From: Thermohalobaculum sp039033215
GTDB taxonomy: Bacteria; Pseudomonadota; Alphaproteobacteria; Rhodobacterales; Rhodobacteraceae
Direction: 5' to 3'
DNA length: 64,000 nucleotides
Assembly: GCA_039033215.1 (NCBI GenBank)
Contig: JBCCDA010000006.1
Span: 1-64,000, forward strand
In this document: piece after piece, positions 34,401-43,632 of the stretch
Layout: every line of letters starts with the position of its first letter
Numbering within the stretch: the stretch's first letter is position 1
Made by a program: the position numbers and the translations under genes
Notes under the pieces: generated by a model
Database searches by the model: none
Seen by the model: the letters and a program-made list of their open reading frames with translations, nothing else
What the model was told of the DNA's origin: nothing

Positions 34401-36233
34401 ATGATCCGCACTTTCCTCCCCGCCCCCGAATTGTTGCGCGCGCCCGCTGACGGGGGTGGCACACAGGACCTTGGCGTCATGCCCGAGTGGGATCTGACGG
34501 ATCTCTACGCCGGGATCGACGACCCCAAGCTGGAGAGTGACTTCACGGGCTCTGCCGCAGCCTGCAAGGACTTCGCTGCCCGCTATGAAGGCAGGCTGGC
34601 GGATCTGGATGGCGACGGACTTGCCGGCGCAATCGAGGCCTATGAGGCGATCGACCGTGTACTTGGCCGGATCATGTCCTTTGCAGGGCTTCTCTATCAG
34701 CAGAACACCCAGGACCCGGCGCGCGCGAAGTTCATGGGCGATGCCCAGGTACGGGTAACGGACCTGACGCAGCCTCTGGTCTTCTTCTCTTTGGAGCTCA
34801 ACAAGCTGCCCGAGGAGCACGTGGGGACATGCCTCGCTGAGAGCGCAGCGCTGGTGCGCTACAAGCCATGGATCGACCGGCTGCGCGCGCTGGCGCCCTA
34901 CCAGCTCTCGGACGAACTGGAGAAGTTCCTCCACGATCAGTCCGTTGTCGGTGCGACTGCCTGGAACCGCCTGTTCGACGAGACGATGGCGGGCCTTCAG
35001 TTCGACGTCGATGGCGAGACCCTGGGGCTGGAGGCGACGCTGAACCTCTTGTCCGATGCCGATCGTGACCGGCGCAAGACCGGCGGCGAAGCCGTGGCCA
35101 AGGTTCTGGGGGAGGAGATCACGCTCTTCACCCGGATCACCAACACGCTGGTCAAGGAGAAGGAGATTGAGGACCGCTGGCGCAACATGCCAACGCCCGA
35201 TGCCGGCCGACACCTCGCCAACCAGGTCGAGGCTGACGTGGTCGATGCGCTGCGCGAGGCGGTGCAGGGCGCCTACGAGCGGACGAGCCATCGCTACTAC
35301 GCGATGAAGGCAAAGTGGCTGGGGCTGGAGCGGCTCGAGTACTACGACCGCAACGCCCCCTTGCCCGATGATGATGACCGACTTGTTCCTTGGGACATGG
35401 CGCGCACGACGGTTCTGGACGCCTATGCAGGTTTCTCACCCAAGATGGCGGAACTGGCCGAGCCGTTCTTTGACCGGGGCTGGATCGATGCTGCCGTCAA
35501 GCCGGGCAAGGCCCCGGGTGCGTTCGCACACCCCACCGTCAGCGACGCGCATCCCTATGTGATGCTGAACTATCTGGGCAAGCCGCGGGATGTGATGACC
35601 CTGGCACACGAACTGGGACACGGGGTTCATCAGCGGCTCGCGGCGGATCAGGGTGAGCTTCTCAGCCGTACACCCCTGACACTGGCCGAGACCGCCTCGG
35701 TGTTCGGCGAGATGCTCACGTTCAAGAAGATGCTGGGCGAGGCGCCGGACCAGAAGACCCGCAAGACCATGCTGGCGAGCAAGGTCGAGGACATGATCAA
35801 CACGGTCGTGCGCCAGATCGCCTTCTACGAGTTCGAGCGCCGGGTCCATACGGCGCGGCGTGACGGAGAACTGACCTCGGATCAGCTTGGCGAGATCTGG
35901 ATGGCCGTGCAGGCCGAGAGCCTGGGCCCCGCAATCCATCTGCCGCCCGAGTACGGGACGTTCTGGGCCTACATTCCTCACTTCATCCACTCGCCGTTCT
36001 ATGTCTACGCCTATGCCTTCGGCGACGGGTTGGTGAATGCCCTCTACGCCGTTTATGAGCAGGGCGATCCTGGCTTCCAGGACAAATACTTCGAGATGTT
36101 GGCGGCGGGCGGCACGCTCCACCACAAGGAACTTCTGGCACCCTTCGGTCTGGACGCCTCGGATCCCGCCTTCTGGGATCAGGGGCTGGGCCTGATCGCC
36201 AGCATGATAGACGAACTGCAAGCGATGGAGTGA
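34401..36233 (+). CDS. pepF: M3 family oligoendopeptidase F-like
   Basis: 610-aa zinc metallopeptidase that degrades oligopeptides in the cytosol. Seen: the M3 zinc motif LAHELGHGVHQRLA with downstream Glu in TLAETASVFGE, and the family C-terminal helical bundle with YVYAYAFGDGLVNALYAVYEQG. ATG 34401 follows GAGAGGCCC. GTG of the next gene overlaps its TGA. Length matches the PepF/M3B clade. Confidence 0.94.
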   Translation: MIRTFLPAPELLRAPADGGGTQDLGVMPEWDLTDLYAGIDDPKLESDFTGSAAACKDFAARYEGRLADLDGDGLAGAIEAYEAIDRVLGRIMSFAGLLYQQNTQDPARAKFMGDAQVRVTDLTQPLVFFSLELNKLPEEHVGTCLAESAALVRYKPWIDRLRALAPYQLSDELEKFLHDQSVVGATAWNRLFDETMAGLQFDVDGETLGLEATLNLLSDADRDRRKTGGEAVAKVLGEEITLFTRITNTLVKEKEIEDRWRNMPTPDAGRHLANQVEADVVDALREAVQGAYERTSHRYYAMKAKWLGLERLEYYDRNAPLPDDDDRLVPWDMARTTVLDAYAGFSPKMAELAEPFFDRGWIDAAVKPGKAPGAFAHPTVSDAHPYVMLNYLGKPRDVMTLAHELGHGVHQRLAADQGELLSRTPLTLAETASVFGEMLTFKKMLGEAPDQKTRKTMLASKVEDMINTVVRQIAFYEFERRVHTARRDGELTSDQLGEIWMAVQAESLGPAIHLPPEYGTFWAYIPHFIHSPFYVYAYAFGDGLVNALYAVYEQGDPGFQDKYFEMLAAGGTLHHKELLAPFGLDASDPAFWDQGLGLIASMIDELQAME

Positions 36234-36724
36234 CGCGCGTGCGGCGCCTGATCTTCGGGCTGGGGCTGCTTGGCGCACTGGCAACCTCGGGCGCCAATGC
36301 AGCCTCGGACCCGGCGTTCGGCCGCTGGGTCGTGGAGAACGGCAAGGCCGTCATCGAGATCGCGCCATGTGGGCAGAACGCGTGCGGGCAGCTGGTTTGG
36401 TTGCAGAACCCGCTCACCGCCAACGGAGAGACCAAGCGAGACCTTGAGAACCCCGATCCCGGCAAGCGATTCAGACCGCTCTGCCGGTTGCAGCTTCTCA
36501 CGGGCCTGCGTCGGACGGGCCCGGGGATGTGGGAAGACGGCGAGATCTACTCGACCCGCGACGGCCGCACCTTCGGCTTCCAGATCGAACGGGTGGAAGG
36601 CGAAACGCTGGTCGCCCGCGGTTTTCTGGGCATCGCCCTCCTTGGCAAGACGCAGAGGTGGACCCGGGACGACGGGATGCACCAGAACTGCGTTGTGAAG
36701 GACAGCCCGGGCTCTGATCGGTGA
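36230..36724 (+). CDS. DUF2147 exported protein
   Basis: 164-aa periplasmic protein; GTG start at 36230 overlaps the pepF stop (GTGA), and a GTG at 36239 is also possible. Signal peptide to about residue 24 (GLGLLGALATSGANA). Seen DUF2147 pattern: FGRWVVENGKAVIEIAPCGQNACGQLVWL and GEIYSTRDGRTFGFQIERV ... LVARGFLGIALLGKTQRWTR. The family is a lipocalin-like barrel of unsettled function, here with the usual pair of cysteines. Coupled to the next gene by another GTGA. Confidence 0.88.
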   Translation: MTRVRRLIFGLGLLGALATSGANAASDPAFGRWVVENGKAVIEIAPCGQNACGQLVWLQNPLTANGETKRDLENPDPGKRFRPLCRLQLLTGLRRTGPGMWEDGEIYSTRDGRTFGFQIERVEGETLVARGFLGIALLGKTQRWTRDDGMHQNCVVKDSPGSDR

Positions 36725-37404
36725 GGGGACCGACCCGCAGGGCAGCCCTGGCGGGTGCGGGGTCGCTGCTTCTAGCCCGCAACGCCGCGGGGTCAGGCCC
36801 GAAACGCGTGTTGTTTATCGGGAATTCGTTCACGCACGAGCACGACGTGCCGGGACGGGTGGCTGCCCTTGCGAGCGCTGCAGGGATCTGGATTGAGGCG
36901 GTCGCCCATACCCGGTCTGGCGCATCCCTCTGGGGTCACCTGAAGGAGAAATCGCCGCCAGAGTTTTTGCTCACCTATGGGCGCCCAGATCTGGTCGTTC
37001 TTCAGGATCACTCCACAACTGCCTTAAGTGAGGTATCGCGGGGGCGCTCGACCCATGCAATTCAACGGTTTGCAATGTACCACGGCGCGCTCGTTCTCTT
37101 TGCACCATGGGCGCGGCGGCTGGGTCATCCGCTCTACGCGCGGCCTGGTATGCCAGCTGGCCCGTCGGAAATGATGGCCGTCACCGACGCCCACTATCGT
37201 GGCGTTGCGCAAAAAGTTGGCGCTGAAGTTGCCTCCGTCGGACGACGTTGGGATCACGCCATTGCCGAGGGACACGATCTTCATGCATCAGACGGGTACC
37301 ACGCGAACGAGACAGGCGCCCATCTGACGGCGCTGGTGCTCGCGGACACGCTGGGGATCCCCGTTCCTGCAAGCGACCCGTTGGTGGCGATCGTCGTCCC
37401 TTGA
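36721..37404 (+). CDS. Exported SGNH-hydrolase-like protein, Tat-type leader
   Basis: 227 aa, GTG start 36721. The N-terminus TRRAALAGAGSLLLARNAAG has a twin-arginine and hydrophobic core, so Tat export is likely. Seen: VLFIGNSFTHEHDVPGRV (a GNS variant of the GDS nucleophile block), LVVLQDHSTT as block III-like and ASDGYHANETGAHL as the D-x-x-H block. This GNSFT subgroup differs from classical GDSL lipases. Last gene of the pepF cluster; pheS starts 49 bp later. Confidence 0.82.
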   Translation: MRGPTRRAALAGAGSLLLARNAAGSGPKRVLFIGNSFTHEHDVPGRVAALASAAGIWIEAVAHTRSGASLWGHLKEKSPPEFLLTYGRPDLVVLQDHSTTALSEVSRGRSTHAIQRFAMYHGALVLFAPWARRLGHPLYARPGMPAGPSEMMAVTDAHYRGVAQKVGAEVASVGRRWDHAIAEGHDLHASDGYHANETGAHLTALVLADTLGIPVPASDPLVAIVVP

Positions 37405-37453
37405 CCTGCCCACTGCCCATGGTATCCCGCCCGCGACCAGCCGGGAGAAAGCA

Positions 37454-38536
37454 ATGCAGGATCTGACCCCGATCCGGACCAAATACCTGGGCGAGATCGC
37501 CGATGCCGCCGACGAGGCGACGATCGAAGCCGTGCGCGTGGCCGCGCTCGGCAAGAAGGGCGAGATCGCACTGATGATGCGCGAGCTGGGCAAGATGACG
37601 CCGGAGGAGCGTCAGGCTGCCGGGCCCGCCTTCAACGCGCTGAAGGACGAGATCAACTCGGCCATCTCGGCCCGCAAGGCCTCGTTGGGCGACAAGGCGC
37701 TGGAGGAGCGGCTGGCCGCTGAATGGCTGGACATCTCGCTGCCCGCACGGCCAACCGCACAAGGCACCATTCACCCGATTTCGCAAGTTACAGAAGAGCT
37801 TACGGCGATCTTCGCGGACATGGGCTTCTCGGTCGCCGAGGGTCCGCATATCGACAGTGACTGGTACAACTTCGATGCGCTGAACATCCCGGCCGAGCAC
37901 CCTGCCCGGACCGAGATGGACACATTCTACATGGCCCGCAGCCCTGGCGACAACCGGCCGCGCAACGTGCTGCGCACCCATACCTCTCCGGTCCAGATCC
38001 GACATATGGAGGCGCACGGCGCCCCCTGCCGGGTGATCGCGCCGGGCCGCGTCTACCGTTCGGACTATGACCAGACGCACACGCCGATGTTCCACCAGGT
38101 CGAGGGTCTGGCCATCGACAAGGGCATCTCGATGGCCATGCTGAAGTGGACCCTGCAGGAGTTCTGCAAGGCATTCTTCGAGGTCGACGAGGTCGAATTG
38201 CGCTTTCGTGCCAGTCACTTCCCCTTCACCGAGCCGTCGGCCGAGGTCGATATCCGGTGTTCTTGGGAGGGCGGTCAGCTCAAGCTGGGCGAAGGGGACG
38301 ACTGGCTGGAAATCCTCGGCTCCGGCATGGTGCACCCCAAGGTTCTGGCCAATGGCGGCATCGACCCGGAGGTCTACCAGGGCTTCGCTTTCGGCATGGG
38401 AATCGACCGGATCGCGATGCTGAAATACGGGATCCCGGACCTGCGCGCCTTCTTCGATTGCGACCTCCGGTGGCTGCGCCACTACGGCTTCCGCGCGCTT
38501 GATCTGCCCACCATGCACGGCGGTCTCAGCGCCTGA
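37454..38536 (+). CDS. pheS: Phenylalanine-tRNA ligase alpha subunit
   Basis: 360-aa catalytic subunit of the alpha2beta2 PheRS, charging tRNA-Phe. Seen: N-terminal coiled coil, class II motif 2 region (VIAPGRVYRSDYDQTHTPMFHQVEGLAID), LRFRASHFPFTEPSAEVDI and motif 3 (GFAFGMGIDRIAMLKYGIPDLR). SD GGGAG before ATG. The partner pheT starts 1.16 kb downstream, with an opposite-strand gene and an ASCH gene in between, so they are not tightly coupled here. Confidence 0.98.
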   Translation: MQDLTPIRTKYLGEIADAADEATIEAVRVAALGKKGEIALMMRELGKMTPEERQAAGPAFNALKDEINSAISARKASLGDKALEERLAAEWLDISLPARPTAQGTIHPISQVTEELTAIFADMGFSVAEGPHIDSDWYNFDALNIPAEHPARTEMDTFYMARSPGDNRPRNVLRTHTSPVQIRHMEAHGAPCRVIAPGRVYRSDYDQTHTPMFHQVEGLAIDKGISMAMLKWTLQEFCKAFFEVDEVELRFRASHFPFTEPSAEVDIRCSWEGGQLKLGEGDDWLEILGSGMVHPKVLANGGIDPEVYQGFAFGMGIDRIAMLKYGIPDLRAFFDCDLRWLRHYGFRALDLPTMHGGLSA

Positions 38537-38553
38537 TGCGCCGGGATTCTGGG

Positions 38554-38597
38554 TGTATGACAAACGTATGACTCGCGTATGCCAAACGTATGACTTT
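38554..38597 (+). repeat. Array of four degenerate 11-bp repeats
   Basis: Contiguous units TGTATGACAAA, CGTATGACTCG, CGTATGCCAAA and CGTATGACTTT, strictly 11 bp apart, consensus YGTATGACNNN. It begins 18 bp after pheS, in a convergent intergenic region. It shares the YGTAT core and the period with the array at 20208. Confidence 0.85.
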
Positions 38598-38681
38598 CGC
38601 GACGCGGCAGGTCGACAGGTTAAAGCAGTGAAGACGCCAGCGGGCGGTGTCACGTTTGCCCGGCGTCACCTCCGTACCTGA

Positions 38682-39008
38682 TCAGTCGATCCCGAAGATC
38701 CGATCGAAAATGGTGAGGCCGGTGCCGTCGACACGCTCGGCGCGCTGACCGCTGAAGATCGTCTCGCGGTAGAAGGGGTCGGCCCCGCTGCCGGTCCGGC
38801 CTGCGTCGCGATCCAGTTCACGGGTTGATCCCGCATGCAGCTCGAACCGGGTGTCCGGCGCGGTGACGCCGGGCAGATGCAGGCCCGTCTCACGCTGCGT
38901 CTCTTCGCGGTACTCACCCGCGATTCCCAGGAACGGCTGCTCCCCAGCAGTGGCGATACTGGCACCCATCGCACCGAGCAGAGCTACGACAACAAATCCC
39001 GCGCGCAT
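38682..39008 (-). CDS. Small exported protein of unknown function
   Basis: 108 aa, signal peptide MRAGFVVVALLGAMGASIATA. ATG 39008 has AAGGAGG 6 nt upstream. The mature part is short, polar, with no cysteine, and ends LTIFDRIFGID. No family recognised. It is convergent with pheS and divergent from the ASCH gene. Confidence 0.75.
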   Translation of the reverse strand: MRAGFVVVALLGAMGASIATAGEQPFLGIAGEYREETQRETGLHLPGVTAPDTRFELHAGSTRELDRDAGRTGSGADPFYRETIFSGQRAERVDGTGLTIFDRIFGID

Positions 39009-39214
39009 GGCGACCTCCTTCAATTCGTGGCAGCATAAAGATGGTATGGCAGCTGGTCCATGCCAGAGGCTCACGCGAAAGTGCGTGGCGCCTTCTTGGG
39101 GAACATCCGGTGCGGAATGGTGACGGCTTGGCCCGGTCAAGGTGCGACCGCTCGTATTAGGACCGTGTTCGTGCGATCACTATTGGCACACGCCAGACCA
39201 ACACCTGCTGCGAC

Positions 39215-39613
39215 ATGCCAAACCTGCCGCCTCAATACGCCCAACTGCACCAGTTTCGCTTCGGCGACACACGCGAGATCTGCGTGTGGCTGACGGATCT
39301 TGTGCTGGCGGGCAAGAAGACCGGAACGTGCTGGGCCCACCGCGATGCCGCGACAGGCGAGCCGATGTTCGAGATCGGTGATCGGTCCGTCTACACAGAC
39401 TGGGATCGCACGCCGGTTTGCGCGGTCGAGTATACTGGCATCTCGGTCTGCCGCTTCGACCGGGTGCCCGTGGCGTTTGCCCTGTCCGAAGGCGAGGGCG
39501 ACTACGAGTCCTGGCGTGATGGTCATATCGCCTATTTCGGGCGCAACGGCGGCTGGTCGCCCGACATGCTGGTGGTGTGCGAGAACTTCCGGGTGATCGA
39601 TATCTTCCGTTAG
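39215..39613 (+). CDS. ASCH domain protein
   Basis: 132-aa protein with the ASCH (PUA-like) fold: FRFGDTREICVWLTDLVLAGKKTGTC, then FEIGDRSVYTDWDRTPVCAVEYTGISVCRFDRVPVAFALSEGEGDY. The GKKT loop and the EGEGD segment are characteristic of the DUF984-type group. ASCH proteins are thought to bind RNA or modified nucleosides; some are amidohydrolases of N4-acetylcytidine. Located between pheS and pheT, which fits RNA-related context but does not prove it. Confidence 0.88.
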   Translation: MPNLPPQYAQLHQFRFGDTREICVWLTDLVLAGKKTGTCWAHRDAATGEPMFEIGDRSVYTDWDRTPVCAVEYTGISVCRFDRVPVAFALSEGEGDYESWRDGHIAYFGRNGGWSPDMLVVCENFRVIDIFR

Positions 39614-39700
39614 ACGCGCGCGCGTCGCTGCCGCCCCTTCACGTGCCGCCCCAAAACGGCTAAGGACCGCGGAAATTCACTCCACCGGCACGAGCGACAC

Positions 39701-42133
39701 ATGAAATTCACGCTTTCCTGGCTGAAGGAACACCTGAACACCGAGGCAACGGCTGCCGAGATCGCGGAGGCGCTGACCGATCTGGGGCTGGAGGTGGAAG
39801 GCGTCGAGGACCCTGCCGACAGGCTGGGGGCCTTCACGATCTGCCGGGTGATTGAGGCTGTGCAGCACCCGGATGCCGACCGGCTGCGTCTCTGCCGGGT
39901 CGAGGCATGGCCCGATGGGCCGGACGCGCCCTCCCAGGAAGTACAAGTCGTCTGCGGCGCGCCCAACGCGCGCACGGGGCTGGTCGGTGTCTTCGCGGCG
40001 CCGGGCACGCATATCCCGGGCACGGGCGTGGACCTCAAACCGGGCGTGATCCGGGGGGTCGAGTCGAACGGGATGCTGTGTTCCGAGCGTGAGCTGGAGC
40101 TCTCGGACGACCACGACGGGATCATCGATCTGCCCGCGGATGCCCCGATGGGCGTGCGGTACATCGACTATGCCGGGGCAAACGACCCGATGATCGAGAT
40201 TGCGATCACGCCGAACCGTCCCGATGCCCTGGGGATCTCGGGTATTGCGCGGGACCTGGCGGCCCGGGGGCTTGGGACGCTGATCCCACGTGCGTTCCCG
40301 GAGGTGCCGGGCGCCTTCCCGTGCCCGCTGACCGTGACGATCGAGGATGTTGTGCTGGAGAAGGCGCCGGTCTTCTGCGGGCGGCTGATCCGTGGGGTCA
40401 AGAACGGGCCGAGCCCCGCGTGGATGCAGCAGCGGTTGCGGGCGATCGGTCTGCGCCCGATCTCGGCGCTGGTCGATATCACCAACTATCTCACCTACGA
40501 CATCAACCGGCCGCTCCATGTCTTCGACGCGGACAAGGTGCAGGGCGGTGGCTTGCGGGTCCATTGGGCGCAGGACGCGTCCAAGCTCATGGCGCTCGAC
40601 GACAAGGAATACACGTTCGAGCCGGACATGATCATGATCTCGGACGAGACCGGACCGGAGGCGATCGCGGGGGTCATGGGCGGCCTGCCCACGGGCTGCA
40701 CCGAGGACACGGTCAACGTTTTCGTCGAGTCGGCCTACTGGGACCCGATCGTGACGGCGTCCACGGGACGACGGCTGAAGATCCATTCGGACGCGCGCTA
40801 CCGGTTCGAGCGGGGGATCGACCCGGCCTCCTGTCCCGTGGGGATCGAGGCGGCGACGCGCATGATCCTGGATCTTTGCGGTGGGGAGCCGTCCGAGATG
40901 GTCACGGCCGGCGCGGTTCCGAACACGTCCCGGGCTTACCCGCTGAGGCCCGACCGCGTGATCAGTCTGGTCGGCATGGAGATCCCGCGCGACGAACAGG
41001 TGCGGATCCTGAATGCGCTTGGCTTCTCGGCTGCCGGTACAGGCGAGGCGCTGGAGGTCTGGGTGCCGTCGTGGCGGCCGGACGTGCAGGGCGAGGCCGA
41101 TCTGGTCGAAGAGGTCGCGCGGGTCGCCTCGCTCACCAAGCTCGAGGCGAAGCCGCTGCCCAAGGCTGCTGCCGTGGGGCGCAAGACGCTGACCCCCCTG
41201 CAAACACGGGAACGGGACGCCCGGCGGACGCTGGCCGCGCTGGGTCTCAATGAATGCGTGACCTATTCCTTCATCGACGGCGCTCACGCGGCGCTGTTCG
41301 GGGGCGGCGGCGATGCGATGCGTCTGGACAATCCGATCAGCTCGGAGATGAGCCATATGCGCCCGTCCGCGCTGCCCGGGCTGCTGGAGGCCGCGGCCCG
41401 CAACCAGGCTCAAGGGTTCGCGGATGTCGGCCTCTTCGAGTGTGGCGCGGGCTACAGTGGTCCGGAACCCGGGGAGCAGGCAGCAATGGCCTGCGCTGTT
41501 CGGGTCGGTGCCACCACAGCGAAGCACTGGGCTGGCACCCGCCGCCCGGTGGATGCCATGGACGCCAAGGCAGATGCCGAGGCTGTGCTGACTGCGCTTG
41601 GCGCCCCCGTCGACCGGCTGATGATCGCGCGCGAAGCGCCCGGCTGGTTCCACCCGGGCCGGTCCGGGTTGCTGAAGCTGGGGCCCAAGAACCCGCTGGC
41701 GGCTTTCGGCGAACTGCACCCCAAGGTGTTGAGCGCGCTGGACATCAAGGGTCCCGCCGTTGCGATCACCGTCTTCCTCGAGGCTCTGCCCGCCGCGCGG
41801 CGCAAGGGGACGGCGCGGCCAGCGCTGATCCTCTCCAACCTCCAATCGGTCGAACGCGACTTTGCCTTTGTCGTGGACGAGCGTGTTGAGACCGCCGATC
41901 TGATCCGCGCCGCAAAGGGCGCCGAGAAAACCTTGATCACCGGTATTGATGTCTTCGACGTCTTCGAGGGCAAGCGCGCAACCGAACAGCTGGGTGAAGG
42001 ACGAAAGTCCGTGGCCATCGCCGTGCGGCTGCAACCCAGCGACAAGACCCTGACCGATGCCGAGATCGATGCGATCAGCGAGAAGATCGTGAGCAGCGTC
42101 ACGAAAGCCACAGGCGCGACTCTCCGCCACTAA
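39701..42133 (+). CDS. pheT: Phenylalanine-tRNA ligase beta subunit
   Basis: 810-aa beta subunit of PheRS. Seen in order: EMAP-type tRNA-binding domain (about 39-150), B3/B4 editing domain (about 210-390), B5 domain (about 400-475), class II-like core, and C-terminal FDX-ACB anticodon-binding domain ending VTKATGATLRH. Full length. No strong SD beyond CGAG, and the 5' gap of 87 bp gives room for its own promoter, consistent with separation from pheS. Confidence 0.97.
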   Translation: MKFTLSWLKEHLNTEATAAEIAEALTDLGLEVEGVEDPADRLGAFTICRVIEAVQHPDADRLRLCRVEAWPDGPDAPSQEVQVVCGAPNARTGLVGVFAAPGTHIPGTGVDLKPGVIRGVESNGMLCSERELELSDDHDGIIDLPADAPMGVRYIDYAGANDPMIEIAITPNRPDALGISGIARDLAARGLGTLIPRAFPEVPGAFPCPLTVTIEDVVLEKAPVFCGRLIRGVKNGPSPAWMQQRLRAIGLRPISALVDITNYLTYDINRPLHVFDADKVQGGGLRVHWAQDASKLMALDDKEYTFEPDMIMISDETGPEAIAGVMGGLPTGCTEDTVNVFVESAYWDPIVTASTGRRLKIHSDARYRFERGIDPASCPVGIEAATRMILDLCGGEPSEMVTAGAVPNTSRAYPLRPDRVISLVGMEIPRDEQVRILNALGFSAAGTGEALEVWVPSWRPDVQGEADLVEEVARVASLTKLEAKPLPKAAAVGRKTLTPLQTRERDARRTLAALGLNECVTYSFIDGAHAALFGGGGDAMRLDNPISSEMSHMRPSALPGLLEAAARNQAQGFADVGLFECGAGYSGPEPGEQAAMACAVRVGATTAKHWAGTRRPVDAMDAKADAEAVLTALGAPVDRLMIAREAPGWFHPGRSGLLKLGPKNPLAAFGELHPKVLSALDIKGPAVAITVFLEALPAARRKGTARPALILSNLQSVERDFAFVVDERVETADLIRAAKGAEKTLITGIDVFDVFEGKRATEQLGEGRKSVAIAVRLQPSDKTLTDAEIDAISEKIVSSVTKATGATLRH

Positions 42134-42158
42134 ATGTCAAATTCAAATTTAATTTTCT

Positions 42159-42219
42159 TGCATGGCTGACATGCAGTCGTTAAGTCGTGCCCCGTGAGTG
42201 ACAAAAATGAGAAACGGGG
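42159..42219 (+). promoter_or_regulatory. mscL leader with inverted repeats
   Basis: TGCATG-GCTGA-CATGCA (42159-42175) is a palindrome. CCCCGT (42190-42195) can pair with ACGGGG (42214-42219), which contains the GGGG of the mscL ribosome-binding site 6 nt before the ATG, so the SD could be sequestered. The upstream part is AT-rich. Confidence 0.5.
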
Positions 42220-42225
42220 AATGAA

Positions 42226-42660
42226 ATGCTGAAGGAATTCAAGGAATTCGCGATCAAGGGAAACGTTGTCGACATGGGAGTTGGCATCGTTATCGGTGCG
42301 GCGTTCACATCTATTGTGACCAGCTTCGTCGAAGACATCGTCAACCCGGTGATCGGCCTCTTCACTGGAGGGATCGACTTCGCAAGCCTGTTCGTGAACC
42401 TCTCGGGCCAGGAGGTCACATCGGCGTCCCAGGCGAAAGAGGCGGGCCTGGCGGTCATCACCTACGGTAACTTCATCAACGCGCTTGTCAGCTTCCTGAT
42501 CGTGGCCTGGGTGTTGTTCTTGATCGTGAAAGCGGTGAACAATCTCAAGAAGATGGCCGAGGAAGAGAAGGTCGAGGAACCCGAAGCACCGGCCGAACCG
42601 TCGGCAGAAGAAACGCTGCTGGGTGAGATCCGCGACCTCTTGGCGAAAGAGCGCGCCTAA
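42226..42660 (+). CDS. mscL: Large-conductance mechanosensitive channel
   Basis: 144-aa inner-membrane osmotic safety valve. Seen: MLKEFKEFAIKGNVVDMGVGIVIGAAFTSIV as the N-terminal helix plus TM1, TM2 at about 81-105 (NFINALVSFLIVAWVLFLIVKAVN), and an amphipathic cytoplasmic helix ending LLGEIRDLLAKERA. Pro/Glu-rich linker (EEPEAPAEPSAEE). Standard length. Confidence 0.97.
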   Translation: MLKEFKEFAIKGNVVDMGVGIVIGAAFTSIVTSFVEDIVNPVIGLFTGGIDFASLFVNLSGQEVTSASQAKEAGLAVITYGNFINALVSFLIVAWVLFLIVKAVNNLKKMAEEEKVEEPEAPAEPSAEETLLGEIRDLLAKERA

Positions 42661-42775
42661 TCGCAATCTTGCGGCCTGCGTGACGATCCTCACATATGGG
42701 CTGCAAGCGACCCGGGCATTCTGGTAGCGTCACTCGCCTCAGGGGATGGGGCGCTATCAGAAAACGGGGCAAGTA

Positions 42776-43609
42776 ATGTCATTTGATGCCGATGTGCTGG
42801 ACGAGATCCGTCTGGTGGCCAAGGAAAAGAAGCTGGAGCCAGAAGCGCTTATCGCCGTGACAACGGTCGAAAGCGGGGGGAAAGCCTACACGGAGGTCGA
42901 TGGCAAGAAGCTGCCGCTGATCCTCTTTGAGTACCATGTCTTCTATCGTTGCCTGCCCGTGGCACTCCGTCAGGAGGCGATGAACCGCAACCTCGCGCGG
43001 AAACGCTGGGGTGATCTGCCATACAAGAAATCCCAGTCCGCCCGCTACGCGCAGCTGGAGCGCGCGAAGGAGATCCACGAGATGGCGGCCTATGCCGCGT
43101 GCTCGTGGGGCGTCGGCCAGGTGTTGGGCGAGAACGCCGAGTGGCTGGGCTACAAGAACTCCAAGGCGCTCGCCAAGGAGGCCATGAAGAGCGTCGCCGG
43201 CCAGGTCCGCGTGATGGTCCGCTTCATCGAGAGGGCCGGGCTGCGCGATGAGCTGGAGCGGCATGACTGGCGCGGGTTTGCGCGGCGCTACAACGGTCCC
43301 GGCCAGGTCGAGAAGTATTCAGCCCTGATGGCGCGCGAGTATCAGCGGGCAGGTGGCACGAACGTGGTCGAGGCCGATGATCTTGTCCTGCGTATCGGTG
43401 AGCGGGGCGACAAGGTGGCCGAACTTCAAAGGGCGCTGCGGACCGTCGGCTATCACCTGCTGATTGACGGCGACTTCGGCCCCGCGACGCGGCGCATGGT
43501 GATGCAGTTCCAGAAGGACCAGGGACAGGTCGAGGACGGAATCGTCGGGCCGGTGACCTGGGGCCTGCTGGAGACATTGGCCGGGCGGGATACCACCCAG
43601 CACCTCTAA
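42776..43609 (+). CDS. N-acetylmuramidase (PF11860 type) with peptidoglycan-binding domain
   Basis: 277-aa cell-wall hydrolase. Seen: N-terminal muramidase domain with Glu in TTVESGGKAY (about residue 32) and the LILFEYHVFYR motif (Glu about 52), then AACSWGVGQVLGENAEWLGY typical of the family. A C-terminal PG_binding_1 domain at about 205-265 (LRIGERGDKVAELQRALRTVGYHLLIDGDFGPATRRMV). No signal peptide, as in phage endolysins; no other phage genes are near. It may be a domesticated endolysin acting through a holin or during lysis. Confidence 0.9.
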   Translation: MSFDADVLDEIRLVAKEKKLEPEALIAVTTVESGGKAYTEVDGKKLPLILFEYHVFYRCLPVALRQEAMNRNLARKRWGDLPYKKSQSARYAQLERAKEIHEMAAYAACSWGVGQVLGENAEWLGYKNSKALAKEAMKSVAGQVRVMVRFIERAGLRDELERHDWRGFARRYNGPGQVEKYSALMAREYQRAGGTNVVEADDLVLRIGERGDKVAELQRALRTVGYHLLIDGDFGPATRRMVMQFQKDQGQVEDGIVGPVTWGLLETLAGRDTTQHL

Positions 43610-43632
43610 GCGCCTATCCGAGAAGTGCCGCT

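Noticed and set aside
37181..38653. 490-aa minus-strand frame opposite pheS
   Set aside because: Shadow of a recognised synthetase gene.
39677..42130. 817-aa minus-strand frame opposite pheT
   Set aside because: Antisense to unmistakable PheT, no motif, no SD.
42776..43609. Part of a prophage or gene transfer agent
   Set aside because: Only the muramidase resembles phage genes; no capsid, tail, terminase or integrase genes are nearby.
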